A DNA stretch of 64,000 nucleotides, taken from assembly GCA_031216445.1 (NCBI GenBank), contig CM062219.1, forward strand, positions 18,079,001 through 18,143,000. The letters are read 5' to 3'. This DNA is from Lateolabrax maculatus (lineage: Eukaryota; Chordata; Actinopteri; Acropomatiformes; Lateolabracidae). The notes under the pieces are model-generated. The model ran no database searches. It saw nothing but the letters and a program-made list of their open reading frames with translations, and was not told the DNA's origin. Each line of letters opens with the position of its first letter. Positions within the stretch are counted from its first letter, which is position 1. Of this stretch, positions 36,929 to 51,200 are shown in pieces. The translations under genes were made by a program, and so were the position numbers.

Positions 36929-39216
36929 CTGAGAGGGGAGGGTGAGAAAGTAAATGATTATAGAAAAGTACTGTTATTTAATCAAAATCTACCTTTATCT
37001 TACACCCAGTGTTGAAGAAAAGGTTTCCTGCAGGTTCAGACAGGTCTGATAACATCCTGTGTCAGACTGAACGATGTCTTTGGGCGCCACAGCTCTGATT
37101 TGGCTGTCAGTGGATGTGTCTCAGAGTGATATAGGACCGTTGTTTTGGACTGGCGACCAGAGATTCCGCCATGACTGTCTACTTTCGCCTGGGACAGCCC
37201 AAAATCACAGTGTAAAGGAGACTTTACTCGACACTCTAGATCTGAGCTTGTAATGTTAACCTGCTGTTACAGGTTAATTTACATCAGTTGTGTTTGTAAA
37301 CAGAATAAAATTTGCTTGGATTTTCCAACATGATCAGCTGAGTTAACTTAATGTTTTAATTTATAGTTATATGGATTCTGTAGAATATACCTGAATTTTA
37401 CACTGTCAAAAAATATGATTAGGTCTTTAAGTGGGTCAATTCTCAAGTCTTGGCCACTATATAATTTGATGTCAAAATCTACACTGGCAACAAACATGAA
37501 TGTTATTTAATGCTGAAAAATGTTTTTTTAATGTATTTTGATCTAGTCTTGCATTTTTAATTATTATTCTTTCAAGTATTATATACACAAATGTGATAAT
37601 GTCATAAAAGACGATGCTTCGGTCACGTTGCATCCTGTTGAAAGTTAACTGAACAGTCAAAGCTGTTGTTCTATCGGGCTCTGCACATCACACACGGCTC
37701 TTACCCAAGCTCCTCTCCAGCCATGATGTTTTCACTGGCAAAGAAGGCAATGTGTGGGAAACGAAGGTCCTGGTGCGTCGTGAACACTCGACAGGCAAAC
37801 AAGTTGGGCTCGCACATGTGATTGAGGAAGCGGCTGATGTTTCCATAGAAACGGGCGTCGATGCAGTATAGATCTTGTGGCTGGGAGGGAAGATAAATGA
37901 AAGACTTCAACTGTAAATGCACAGCTGAGAGGAGAATACTGCATGGGAAGAAAATCTCAAAGTACGAGTTAATATAAAAAGAACATAATGATAAAGTAAC
38001 TAGAAAAATGAAAGTCGTTTTTCCCCAGTCACACCTGCATCCATTTTTGAACAGGCTTTCAGTGTAATAATGTTGTTTGTACTTTACCTTATCATCCAGG
38101 CTGAACAGATAAGCGTCATTCTGCCTCATCTCTGCTTCTGCTTCGGAGATGATCTCACCTACGTACCTGTTCAAACGCAGGTGAGCCGTCAGTAGCCGTT
38201 TTACCGCTGATGCGGTTTGTAACATGTCTAGACTTCATGAACGTGGATTGATAAATTTCTTTTTTTTGTAAAGACTGCGGTTCTGAGATACTGAGCTTCA
38301 AAGATTTAACATCCATGCCAGTATTTTTAATTAAATAAATGACCCCACAGACACATTTTTCAACACTGAAAGATTATGAGTAAGTGGATGACAAAATTTC
38401 CATTTAAACATTTCATAATACCATGCAAAGATATTTCACTCTCAAATTCAAGCCATCAATTTAGCAATCAAGCTTAATAATTCTGTTTTGATACACATGC
38501 ATCCCCTGAATCTTTTCAATAAGCATGAAACAGTGGGAAATGTTAGCACGTGTAAATTGTCACCACTGTTGGTCCTTTTTACAAACGGCCCAAAATGAAA
38601 TGTCTTTATTTCTCTGTAATTACTTTACTTCAAAACTTGACTGCCAACAGACAAGCTGCACGAACAAAGTAAAAAAAACTCAACCAAATAAAATTGCACA
38701 CAAACTAACAGTGGGGTGAGCACACACGTTTCACATGGCTGCACAAAACAGAAAATTGCAGTCTGGAGTGTGTCAGAATAACTAGACACTAAATAACTAG
38801 TGTTGATTATAGTTAAACATGTAATTTCAAATGTTTTAATTGTGTATTTAAATGATGTGTGAAAGAACTAGCACACTGCTTTAGTAAGTAAATGTTATAG
38901 CAGGAGACAAAAGTTTGCTAAAAACTACAGTGATCACCTGTTTTAGAGTCTTAAGTCTTTTAGAAAAAAATGAAACCGTACATTAGCAGCTTGTTTAAAG
39001 ATTTACATCTTCAGTGGGAACCAATGGACTTGAGGCTGATAGCCACAGACAGGGTAGAGAAATCAGAAAGCATTCAGAAACAGAATGCAGAACACTGCCT
39101 TGGTTTTGTTTTTTTCATGGAATGAACTGACAATTTCAAAGATTTAGAGCAACCCGCCTTATCTTGTACTCTACAGATATTAAAGCGCCTTTTTTTTGGC
39201 ACACAGAACCCTAAAT

Positions 39217-39251
<35 letters not shown>

Positions 39252-42200
39252 CACCTGTTGAATATAAATCACAATACATCAGCAGGATTGTGACTGGCAC
39301 ATCAGAAAAACACCTCAGTGACATCGACAGCACTTCTGAACATGAGAAAGCAGAACAGATAACTGCTGTATGTGTCTTGTCTGCTGCACTCACAGCCTGA
39401 GCTGCCACCATCTGGCAGGAGTCATAGACACTGCATATGTGAGAGTAGCAGGTTTGACACAACATGCCTGTCCTGTGTTGGTCCCAGATTACTAAATACA
39501 TTTCCAAAAAAATCTTTGGATGGTACAAAGAAATATCCAGCAACAAAAAAGGCTAAAACATGTGAGGTGAGCTGCAAATATAGACAGTGTTTTATTTGTA
39601 AATGGGACTTACTCGCATACAAAGGTCCCTTGTGGTATGTCTTGTAGTGCACGGACGCCCCAGCCCTTCTTACTGGTCCTGAAGAGCTGAAGCCTGCTCC
39701 TGGAAGATTCACAACATCTTTAGGTTAAATTTTTATACTTCTCCTTAAAGCAAATATTTACCTTTAGACACATTAACACAGGAAAACAACATTATATATC
39801 ACAGCCTTAATAATGTAAGATTACAATGAGATGTTTTGAATAGCGTTTCCTCACGCAGTTCTGCCACCATAAAAGATGTTAAAAGTAAACAGTTCTAAGG
39901 CTCTGTTCTGTATTTTGCTGTCAATCAGAAATCACTTCACTTATTTCCATCAATGCTCTGCTGAAGAGAGCTGAATAAAGTTGTTTCTCTTCTTATATGT
40001 ATTGACATGAACTTTGAATACCTGAGTCCGTTTTGCACTACGCGGTTCTTGCAGGTCCTCCAGCAGGAGCACGCATGGTTACACTCAAAGATCAGAGGGG
40101 GCTCCTCACAGCAGAATTCAGGTAGAAGACGACCGCTCTAAACATGACAGAAATAAGTCAAAAATATATACTAGCTGGCGTCAAGACTGCATGATTTATT
40201 AACATTATTATACACTACATGGTATGTATGTATGTATGTATGTATGTATGTATATATATATCGCTCATTAAAAGATGATTGTGTGGTCTGTCCATGTAGA
40301 CATCTATCCTTACCTTGTCGTACCAGCAGCGCAGACTGAGTTGTCCACACATGCAGATACTCGTCGAACAGTCTTCTTTACAAACACAGTACTGTAAGCC
40401 GTGGAAGAGAGAAAATAATATTGGTCACTTCACACTGACGAGAACGGAGGAAAAGAAGTCTGTTTCCTTAAAAATACTTGATGAAATGGATTTCTAACTC
40501 ACCTGCAAGTGTGTTATGTTCCTATCGATGTTCATGGGGGAGGTGACACAGTTTTCGGGGATGTATTTGTAGCCGTCTGGGTAAGGTTCACTGTCTACAG
40601 AGTTGACACAGGGAATGGGAACTCTCTCCTGCCCCAGAGCTATGTCACTGTAAACGGAGCAGACGCTGGTTAGGGGCTGTCAGAGTTGTCAAAGTCAAGA
40701 CAATCGGATTCTGAGGCTGTGGCAAAAAAAAAAAAAAAAAAAAAAATGCTGAAGACAAAACTGCAGAGTTTTGCCATCTGATAAGCCTTTAACTCACAGA
40801 TGTATTACTCATCCTGGCCTTACTGGATAGCATCTTATCTTCCACCTGTAATTCATTGCCACATGCCCACCCCAACGTAGCCCCTTGCATTTTTAACGCT
40901 GCTATTTTGGATATGAATGTCTGTTTAATCCCTCCCAATGACAGGCAAAGCATATATTGTATAGTATAATTTCAACCTGTGAAGGATTTTTTGCTCTGCT
41001 CGAGTGAGCCTCGTGTTCTTGGCGTCCCTCTCCCTCCTGTTGGCCTGCAGGGCCGCCCAGGCCTTCGAGTTGTGGCTGCAGCAGTCTGGAGGAGTTTCTC
41101 CCTCGCGGTTCTTCAGAAACACATCTGCTCCTCGAGACAGGAAGAGCCTGAGGGAGACCACGTTATATTGATCAACAACAAACCACTTCTGAACAACTTT
41201 TTAAATTGCTCTTTTGAATAGAACCTCTTGTTTTTTTAACTCCAGTTCAAAAAGTTGTTTAACTTTCTACAAAAGTGAGTTTTTTTTTCTCCCTGGAGGC
41301 AGTAACTCACGTGACGCAATCCAGGCGATTTTCCCGAGCAGCGATGTGCAGAGGGGAGTCTCCGTGGATGTTGACAGCCTGCAGATCACAGCGGGCGTTC
41401 AGGAGCAGCTCAGCGATGTCCACACTGCCCGAGAACGCGGCCCAGTGAAGGCAGATGTTCTCTTCCTGGAAAACAAAACAACAATTACATTATGTTTGAT
41501 ACTTCGGTGAAGTATGTCAGACACAGAGTGGATGGACTACTTAACCATACCTTGTCCCTGATGCTGATGTCGGCTCCTTTGGACAGAAGCAGCTTCACCT
41601 GGTCCACATGCTTGTACTCGGTCGCCCAGATCATGGCAGTCCAACCTCCATCGTCCTGAGGAAAAATAATACTTTCAAACTCAGCAAGCTGATCACTGAT
41701 CAGTTCAGTGTAGCTGGAAAAAAGAACAAGATATTCATGATTGACGATTTTCATAAACACCTTGAAAGAAAAAAAATGCTTTTCTTCCAGTCCTTAATTA
41801 TACTATATTTAAATATGAACTGGCACTGTTACCAATTTTTGTGCAAAGGTTCATCCAAGGAGAGACTGTGTCACTACGTCACAGCTGTCCTAATGGCTAC
41901 TTTCTTGCAGCAAGGTCAGACATTTCAAACAGACACATCAGACGCAGTGCAGTCCTTTCTCTGAGCTCTGCGTAAATCCCACAGCAGTATATGTGTAATT
42001 TACTGGCATCAAAGTGCTTTTGAGGGAAGGATAAAAAAGCACTTACATTTAAATACTCATTGTATAACTTTAAGTGCTTCAGAGGGAGCCACTCTTCAAT
42101 CAATTTTGTTTTTGTCTGTTCTGTCCAACTGGAGATAATGTGTAGTAAACTATACATCTTAATTAAAAAGAAAGTTAACTGAATGTGAACCTGCCTCCTG

Positions 42201-45200
42201 ATTTTACTCCTACAAATGTTGACTAAGAGCACAAACTGTACATGAAGAAATCTGTGTCATAAAGACAACACCACCACCTGCCAGATTACAAACAATGACG
42301 ATTCATATCAGGAGGATATCAACAACCTCGCAGAGTGGTGCGCAGAGAACAACCTGCTGCTCAACGTCACCAAAACCAACGAGCTGATCAATGGAGCTGA
42401 GGTGGAGCAGGTGAACAGTTTTAAGTTCCTGGGAATCAACATCACAGACATGGTCATCTCACATCTCCAACCTAGTTAAGAAATCTCAGAAACGGCTGTA
42501 TTTCTTAAGTAAATTTAAGACAGCAAACTTCCCACTTCCCAATGAACCGTGTATAGTTCAAAACTTCAGAAAATACATTCATTTTTTTTCTTTGTCAAGA
42601 GTTAGATTGATGCAGCTCTAATATCTGTATGATAAATATGTCGGTTATCGCCTGTTAGCTTAGCATAAAGACTGAAAGCAGAGGGAAACAGCTAGCCTGA
42701 CTCTGTCCAAAGGTAACACAATCCCCCCCCCCCACCAGCACCTTTAAAACTCACTAATTAGCATGTTACATTTCACTTGTTTAAACCATACTTTATGCTT
42801 AGCTGAGCTGACTTCCAGTTCTAGCTCCATAAATAACACACATAAGAAAGGTATCAATCATTTCAACTAACTCTCACCAAGAAAACGTAAGAAACATTCT
42901 TCTCAAAATGTCAAACTATCCTTTAAATGTTGCAGTACTTCCAACTCATACAGACTACACTCCTTAAGATATATACTGTATGCATGAATCATTTTGATAG
43001 CAGTCAGTATTTCAGCTCATTGTGATCTGACAAATGAATCAAGCATTAAGTGGCTGCTTTAAATGTAATCAGCTGTGCTGTCATGAGCTTGACAGTCAAA
43101 TGTCAAGACCTAATTACCAAACTCTGCAGAGGAATTATTAACAATCAGCTGTACGTTTTAAATATCCAAATAGACATGTGCATGTACATATGGTTAGACA
43201 GCCAGACATGTGATCAGACAGAAGAGAAAGTGATTGGACAGCAGCATCAAATGCCACTGAATAATGACGTCCCTGAGCAAAACTAAATGAAAAAATAAAA
43301 ACAAAACAAAAAATGCATGCAATAACTAATGTAGAAGCTCAATAGTGAAATCTCTCTACACTGAGAGGAAAATGTGAAACTGTACCGACCTGACAGTTTA
43401 TGTTGATCAGTCCTGTGGACAGAAGGTGCTCAACAATCTTGTAATGGCCAGACTTTGCCGCTAGGTGGAGACACGTGAACCCTTCAACATCCTAAGAGCA
43501 GCACAGAATCAAATTATTGACATGAATATATATATTGATGAGATAAATAATCAGTCAGGTTCCTTTATTTGGACAAAAAGAACACAGATAAAGCTATGTT
43601 AGCTGCCAAAAGTCACTGAAGATGGTTGATGAAAGCCTCTGATAGCCCCAGAGAAACTCGTCCTACCTTGTGCGTGACGCTCGCTCCAGCTCTCAGCAGG
43701 TACAGGACCGTGTCCATGTAGTTGTTCTCACAGGCCTCCATCAGCGGTGTCCGCTGATCTTCGTCACACATATCCAAGTTTGCGCCGGCCTGAAGAGGCG
43801 CACATCAGACAGCCAAACTCAAATACTGCCATTAAAGAACTCCCAGAGGTTGCCGAAGTACTTAAATATCAAATAATCTGATGTTTTTCATTTTACAACA
43901 TGAAATTAAGGATCTATAGCAATGTTATTCATTACCACAGGTGTAACTACAGGGCAGGACTGAAAGGTGATCAGTAAGAGAGTCTTACTTGTACGAGCAT
44001 GTGGCAGATGTCTTTGTATCCCCCCTCAGCTGCAGCGTGGAGCGGAGTGCGTTTGTTCTGAGATTCCATTTTAAAGTTAGGGTCGATACCATCCACTGCA
44101 AGGTAAATTGAGAAGGAAACTATTTAATTAAAAAAACATTTGGATAGCAACAAAACAGCATATAAAGATGAAAAAAATGGTACGGGGCTCATGAGGTACT
44201 ACACAACACAGGTAGGTTTAACATACCCAACATGAGCAAGACCTTCTTGAGTTCTCCCTGTTTGGCTGAGAGGTAAAGTTGTTTGGGGTGAAAACGCAGC
44301 TTCTTGGGCCTGATCACAGCACGCACAAGAGAAAAACATTTGAGTGGTTGTCTCAAAGGCTTTTGGTCATTCAGGTAAATCAAGAGGACACTCTGGTGGT
44401 AGAACTTACTTTTCTGTGTCTAGAGCTACCAGAATGCTCTCTAGAGTCTCTCTGGGTGGGCCTTGAGGGACTGTAGGTGGCACCATTGTTCCCATCCCGG
44501 CCTGCAGTGGTGCGATCCTGGACGACCCGGGAACGGCAGTGGGGTCCAGTACATGTGCAGAACGAATGGACAGCGAGCTGTCGGCCCTGCCGCTGACGTC
44601 AGCCCCCAAAGCCAGGCGAGAAGAGCTGAAAACCAGAGGAGAAAAAGTATTTTAGTTGTGCAGTGCATGAATAACTTTCATTTGGGGCTTATTATTTTAT
44701 ACATTAAAAAAATGTGAGTCCTAGAAAAGAAAAACATTTGTCTACTAATGAAAAAGTTGCTACCTTAAATTATTCATGCATATTCACCACAAAACTACTA
44801 AGATTAATTTTCTCTCAACATGAACATCATTAACCATTCGATAATCAAGTCAGATGACTTCCCGCCTAATCTAACACCGTAGTTGGTAGTTTACCTGCCA
44901 GTGGTGGTGTCTGCTCGGCCTTCTGGGACCCCGGGTGTGGCAGGTCCGTGTGCGAGCGCGGGGGGCACAGTGGAGGTGGTGTCGGCCTTGGCGATGGTGA
45001 CCTCCTTGGCTTTGCTGGCCTCTTCTCCACAGTGGGGACAGAAGCTTTGACCTTTCAGCACCGAGGCACAAGCGCGATGGAATCGGTGAGAGATGCTGAT
45101 GTCTGGTTGGCACTCCATGAAGGTCCCCTGCACAAAGAAAAGCACAGTCTTTGTAAGCAAAACGTAATGCTCCTCTCTGACTATGTTTACACACACAAAA

Positions 45201-48200
45201 ACTATTGTTCTGCAAGGCTGGTTTCTTTAAAACCCCAGGTTACAGCTGCAGTTAATGATTCATTATATTATCAATTAATTTGTTGATTATTTTTTGATTA
45301 ATCGTTTATACAATGCAACAAAACAGTGAAAAATGTACATGATCATTTCACAGTGCCCCGGTATTCATGTATGCATTTCATAAACATATAAAGAGGAAGA
45401 AATGAAAGAAAGGCAGAACCAGATAAATTACTTTTTTCTGTCAAACATGCAGTTAGAGTTAAACATACTTTAAAAAAAATATTTTGAGGTTGGTTAAACA
45501 CATACTTGAGTTGTCGGTTGAATGCACAACAAAATATACCCTCTTTGTTAATTGTTATTGTCTTGATCCTTTTGGGCTAAATATACAGAAAACTCAAAAT
45601 CGTGGTTTTTTTTTTAGCTTAATAGGTGTTAATTATGTATCTTGTCTTGCCTCCCACTCTTATAATATGTCACCAATTACTGTAATATTTCTGTGTTGTT
45701 TCTGTACCTACATTTTTTATTTATATTTCCTGGTTCAGAGACAGGTCACTGTCATTAGTCTAATAAGTGTTGAAAAGAGGTGACCTCTCCACTTCTGTAA
45801 GATGTAAACTCTTTAGTTCAGGAAGCAGTACAGAGCCTCTTGTTAGAGTTTTGCAGAGCTCAACAATGCGTGAGGTTTTTACTAATTACTTGGGAAATGG
45901 CAGAGAAATATACATTTACTGTTATAGCTGTTGAAGCGCGCTTTTGAAATCGTCCAATTCTCTATCTGCTGCACTGGTAGACACAGAGTAATGCAGAGCT
46001 TGTTTAGTCTTTTCTGGGGTTGTTGGGTGGATCTGTGTTTTGATATGCCAGTTATTGATACTCCATCGGTGTTCAGCACAAACTAACTTTTCAATTGTTT
46101 TTTTTCCCTTAAGTTTAGTGCAACTTCTTCATTCCAGTCATGTACATACTGTGTTTGATGACATCTCACTGGAATATGTGTCGATTCATTAATTAAACTG
46201 CAGCTGAAGGCCTGAAATTGGTCAAGTGACTGTGTACTCACAGCCCTGCAGAAGAAGCCACAGCCGGGGCAGCACTGGTGCTTCACCATGCCATTGCGGT
46301 GGTCCTCACACAGAACCAGCAGCTGAACAGAGTTGGAGGGGCGCATCATTTCATGTTTCAGTATGGCACCCTGGCAGCGGGTCAGCTGTCCATCAACACT
46401 CTCGGTGGCCATGCACTTCCTGTCTGCCAGGGTGAGAATCTCTCGACTCTTTGGCGTCTCCATGCGGCAGCTGCAGAGCGGAAGCTCCTGGGCCTCCTCG
46501 ATCACTGACCCTGAAGTGTCTGCAGAGAAACAACGTCTGACTTTGTAAATTTATCCTAAATATTAGCAGAGGGACTTGATGCACCAAATCCTATGTTGGC
46601 TGGAAAATGTTGCACTAGACCTCTCCAAAGCATGGTCACTTTTTTAGTTGATATCACCCCCTCAAAAAACCACTGACAGGTAGACATGCTGAGCACTGTT
46701 TTACACTTTTTGATAGTAGTGATACCTGATTGATATCGAAACATTCTTTTTTTCAATCTTACCTTTTTGTATTTAATATCTAACAGAAGAAGCCAAACTT
46801 AAAGAAAATAGTCTGAAATTCAGAATTGACAAGGATCTGTAGGATACAAACAGTCAGAGGTCTGTACACACTAAAATGTGGCCAGAGTTTCCTGACATAC
46901 AGATTTACTGTATATTCTGGTGTAGTAACATTACTATAAAAAGACTAAGGGCTTACTCACAGATACCTTATCTTTATGTGTATTTTTTGGCATTTCCTTC
47001 AGTATTCGACAGTTGACAGGCAAGAGAGAGGGGAAATACCGGAGGAGAGAGACCTTGTAACAAGGATGGAACTGGGGACGTTTGTGGTACGTGGTACCCA
47101 CAAAAGCCACAAGGACGCTACAATGCCTGCTGCTATTTAAAAGCAGTCTGATCAAAATCCCAAGGACTTCACATGATATATGGTATGATAATATCAGTGG
47201 ACAGTTTTGTGAAGATATTTATGACGTTTCATTCACAGAACCATATTGTTTGATTGGTTAGTTGATTGCATAACAGCTTCTTAAAGCCATTATGTGTAGA
47301 ATAAGAACTGTGAAGTTATGAAAAGCATCTAAAAAGGAGAGACAAATTTGTGACTGTGCTGGGTAAAACGCATATATGTAACACAACTTTTCTTATTTTT
47401 CTGTTGAGCTCACCTTTGTTGTGTGAGGGAACCACCGGCTCTTGGGGCTTGTTGAGGTCGACAGACTCAGGCGAGGGAACCTGCGTGTACTCCTTCTCAT
47501 TGCCAACCTGGGCCTCAGCTGAAGCCTGAGGCTGATCCACAGCCTCCAGTTCTGAGCAGAACGACAGTGATCAGTAAGAAAATGCTTTGCTTCGTTGTTT
47601 ACCATCAAACCGTTCAAGCAAGTCACAAAAAGAAAGAAAACAGAAAATACAGCCTGGAGCAGCTATTTAAATGAAGTAAGGATGTCCCTTGAGTTTTTGT
47701 ACTATTTATTGTAGTAAAAAGATCTTAAAATAAAAATGTTAGATTTTTAGACAAATCTGCGAGCTCATGTTTCATTTGCTCTGGCAGATACGTCTGGCCC
47801 CTCTCCCATTCAAACTGACTTCTCTGCTGTTTTATCGGGCTAACCAATCACAAGCGTTTATCTAGTATGAGGCAGGTTTAATACGATGACTGACAGAGAG
47901 GAGCACCGTTCAGGTATGTAAATATCCAAGATGGCTGCTATGTCTCACGGCCGACTAGAGCGGCAGTATTAAACGGACTGGACAGTAAATTTTCTCTAAA
48001 AGAAGAACAAACAACTGCACTTAAACTTTATGTTGATAAGAAATATGTGTTTGCCGAACTTCTGAAAGGACAGGACGGCGTTTTGTCGTTCTGATTGGTT
48101 GTCTCCACCCCTCGATAACACCCCTTGGAAATCAAAAATGAACTGAGAGGTTCCAGACTAATATGCATTTCCAAATTAGTCTGGTAATGCCAAGCTAACA

Positions 48201-51200
48201 TTTTTAGCCAATAAGAGCAGATGTCAGGTCCCAGTGGAATCTCAATATATTTTAGAGTCATCAGGGAGGATTGAATTCTCGAAATAAAAATATAGGTTTA
48301 TATATATTATTTAGAATGAGAGTTTCATTGACAAATGAAAGTCTTTAAAAGCACAAGGACATGTTTAGTGTAACATGCATTGTAAACTGCAGTGAAAATA
48401 TTTCAGTATTTTTTGCCAACAACAGTTGCAGTTTCCCCCTGGTGGTCAACATGTGAAGTACAGGTGAGTAGCTGTATGACTCCGTACAGGTGTGAGTGTG
48501 ACTGGAGCGGCGATCACCTTTGGCCCTTATCCTCCTCTTCCGTTTCCTGGATGGCCGGAGCCAAGCGCTGTCTGCTTTTGTTTTCTTTTTCAACTTCTTC
48601 TTCAGACTAGACTCTGTGCTCTAAGGCAGACGGATACAGAGATGATCTCAGTCATTTATCAACAATAAGAGATAAAACATAGAACTGCACTCACTTCTAC
48701 TCTGGCTTCACTCAAAAGCGGTGGTGGGACATGAGATCTAATACTTTGAAGTAGTTAGGTTGAGTAACAATGTTTTAGTGGGTCTTACCAGGTCGGACTC
48801 GGTGCCCTCCTCCTCTCCCTCCTCTTCTCCAGACTCTTCAGACTCCTGCTCATCTCCCTCCTCCACCGGAAACAGGAAGTTTCACGAACAGGAAGTTTCA
48901 GGAACAGGAAGGAGTTCATCACCAACGTTTAACACATGACAACATCACATTACAGTCACATAGTGATACTTGGAGGGAAATTCAACAGTTGTTTCCTATA
49001 TTCCATCTCAGGAACATGCAACTTTTTCAGCTGACATAAAGATAAACTTTCCCGCAGACAGCAAGGAAAACATTTGACTGAATGTTTGTACCTTAAATGT
49101 TAGTTATTCATTCATTCTTGTCAACACCAATACTTTCTGAAGACTCAAATTAATCAGCTGATTTATTGCTCTTTCCCAAAGGGCCACCCAACACAGTTGC
49201 TGCCTCACTTTTATCAAAAGGTTGAAAAGCTTTTTACACAACAATACTGCAATCAACAGGCTCTGAAGTTCTCCACGTTGCATAAAATAGAAATTATCAC
49301 GGGTAATGTCAGGATACTATGGAAAGAAGAAAAAACCTGTTTTATGTACCAACCTGAGAGATGGGTTCAGATGCTTCCTGGACAGCACTGACAGGGTCTT
49401 CTGCTGGTTGCTGTCGTTCCTCTTCCTCAGACTCCACCTCCTCAGACTCCTCCTCCTCGGACGCATTATCGACCTTCTCCCCATTTATGTTTGCTGCCTC
49501 TTTAGACTGTAAAGCAAAGGACTAGAGATGACCTTAAAAATGGTGGTGAAACAGAAATGTGTCCATAGCACTGAGTATAAAAAATTGTCAAGGACTGAAA
49601 TTAGGCATCAAATCTCTGGACAACTTGTTTACTCTGATCAGATAATTCCTGATTTTGGGCTGTATTCTATTCAGGTAAAGTTCTTGTACGGCTGCTTAGT
49701 GAAATGATTTTGATTTGTTGTTTGTTCCAAAATGAGATGAAGGCATCACTTCATTTGTGTTCGTTTTGCTAGTTTTATTAAACTGGATGAGCACAGACCT
49801 GTGGGCTCTTGGCAGAGTGTTGGAGTTCCTTAAATATTTCCAGCACAGTTCTCTGCTTAAGCACTTTGGTTTTCTTCTTGGGAACCAGACTGTATGTTCC
49901 CATTCTCCTCTTCTTCTTACGGGACGACAACCCTCCTGAGTAAGGGCCTACAGCACGAGAGAACAACACATACATTTACAGCTAAACTGTCAATAGAGAT
50001 AATGCTCTGTTCTAATCCACTGATTACTTTCACTGAAAGCCCAGAACAAAGTCACTTTTTGTCACGTTACTGGAATCTGTCTGACCTAGTTGGAGTTTGG
50101 CTGAAGCTGGAGGAGCAGCATGTGATGCAGGAGCTTCAGGAGCTGCAAGAGCTGGTGAAGCGGATGAAGCTGTTTGTGCTGAAGCTGGCGTATCCGGTGG
50201 ACTCTGAGGTAGATGGTTCTGAGCGGAGGACTGATGCGAGGATGGCTGAGCATCAGATGCAACATGAGTCTCCATTTTGGCACTCTTTGCTTCTCTTAAT
50301 TCCCTGTTAAGAAGCTGTAGGTGACAAGAACCAAAAACATTTACGTTTACTGTTGCCAAGCGAAGTCCTTGTAAGATTCACTTAAAGTCTGTCTCATCAG
50401 ATTTGATGTCCACATGACTGTACGTCCTGCTGCAAGAAGACGCTGACCACTGTGCTTTACAGTAAACAAGGTCCTCTTGCAACAAACCCTCATTTATAGA
50501 AAGTAGTGCTTGGTGATAATTCACTATCAATGTTTTTGTCTTTCAGCTCAATTGTATTGATAATATCAAAATAACGTGTTATTGCAAATACTCAAAATAT
50601 TTCTAAACATTTTAGGGGCTTTGTCTGATGTAATGGAACATAGCTTGCTGCATTAAGTAATAAATTCATGATTTTTTATGTAATTTTGCATACATAAGAC
50701 TCAACAATTAACATTATATGGCCAAAAGTATGTGGACACATTGGGTACTTCTGATTTGTGGCTGTTTCTCATGGCTTGAACCCCTCAGTTCTGGTTGAGG
50801 GCAACCCTAATGCTACAATGGATACAATGATCCATAAAGAATTGGTTTTCCTAGTTTGGTGTGTAAGAACTTGACTGGCCTGCACAGAGCCCAGACCCCG
50901 ACCCAATCCAACACCTTTGGGATGGACTGGAACACTGACTGTAAGACAAACCTGACCAGCCAACATCAGTGTTGGACCTCAGTAATGCTCTTGTGTCTGA
51001 ATGGGAGAGAATCCCTGCAGTCTATTGCAATTCCAACATCTTGTGGAAAGCTTTCCAAGAAGAGTGGAGGCTGTTACAACATCAGATTAAACTTTTTATA
51101 CTTTTGTCATTTAGTTAATGTATACCGATAATGGAAAATATTCTTATTTATCTTGTGATAATGAACTACGTCACCTTAATAAAAAACAATGTGAAAAAAA

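Larger units (their letters stand above)
41656..43389 (-). other. ehmt1: ehmt1 intron 16, with LINE fragment and repeat
   Basis: 1734-nt intron between ankyrin exons. It carries a reverse-transcriptase remnant at 42290-42545 and a dispersed repeat at 42577-42800, and otherwise shows nothing identifiable. Confidence 0.85.

Noticed and set aside
39211..39546. 111-codon minus-strand frame ending in a repeated Ser-Ile-Tyr-Leu tail
   Set aside because: The tail is a translated TAGA microsatellite and the rest overlaps intron 23.
39217..40261. Regularly spaced short repeats, considered as a CRISPR array
   Set aside because: These are tetranucleotide microsatellites without spacers in a vertebrate intron.
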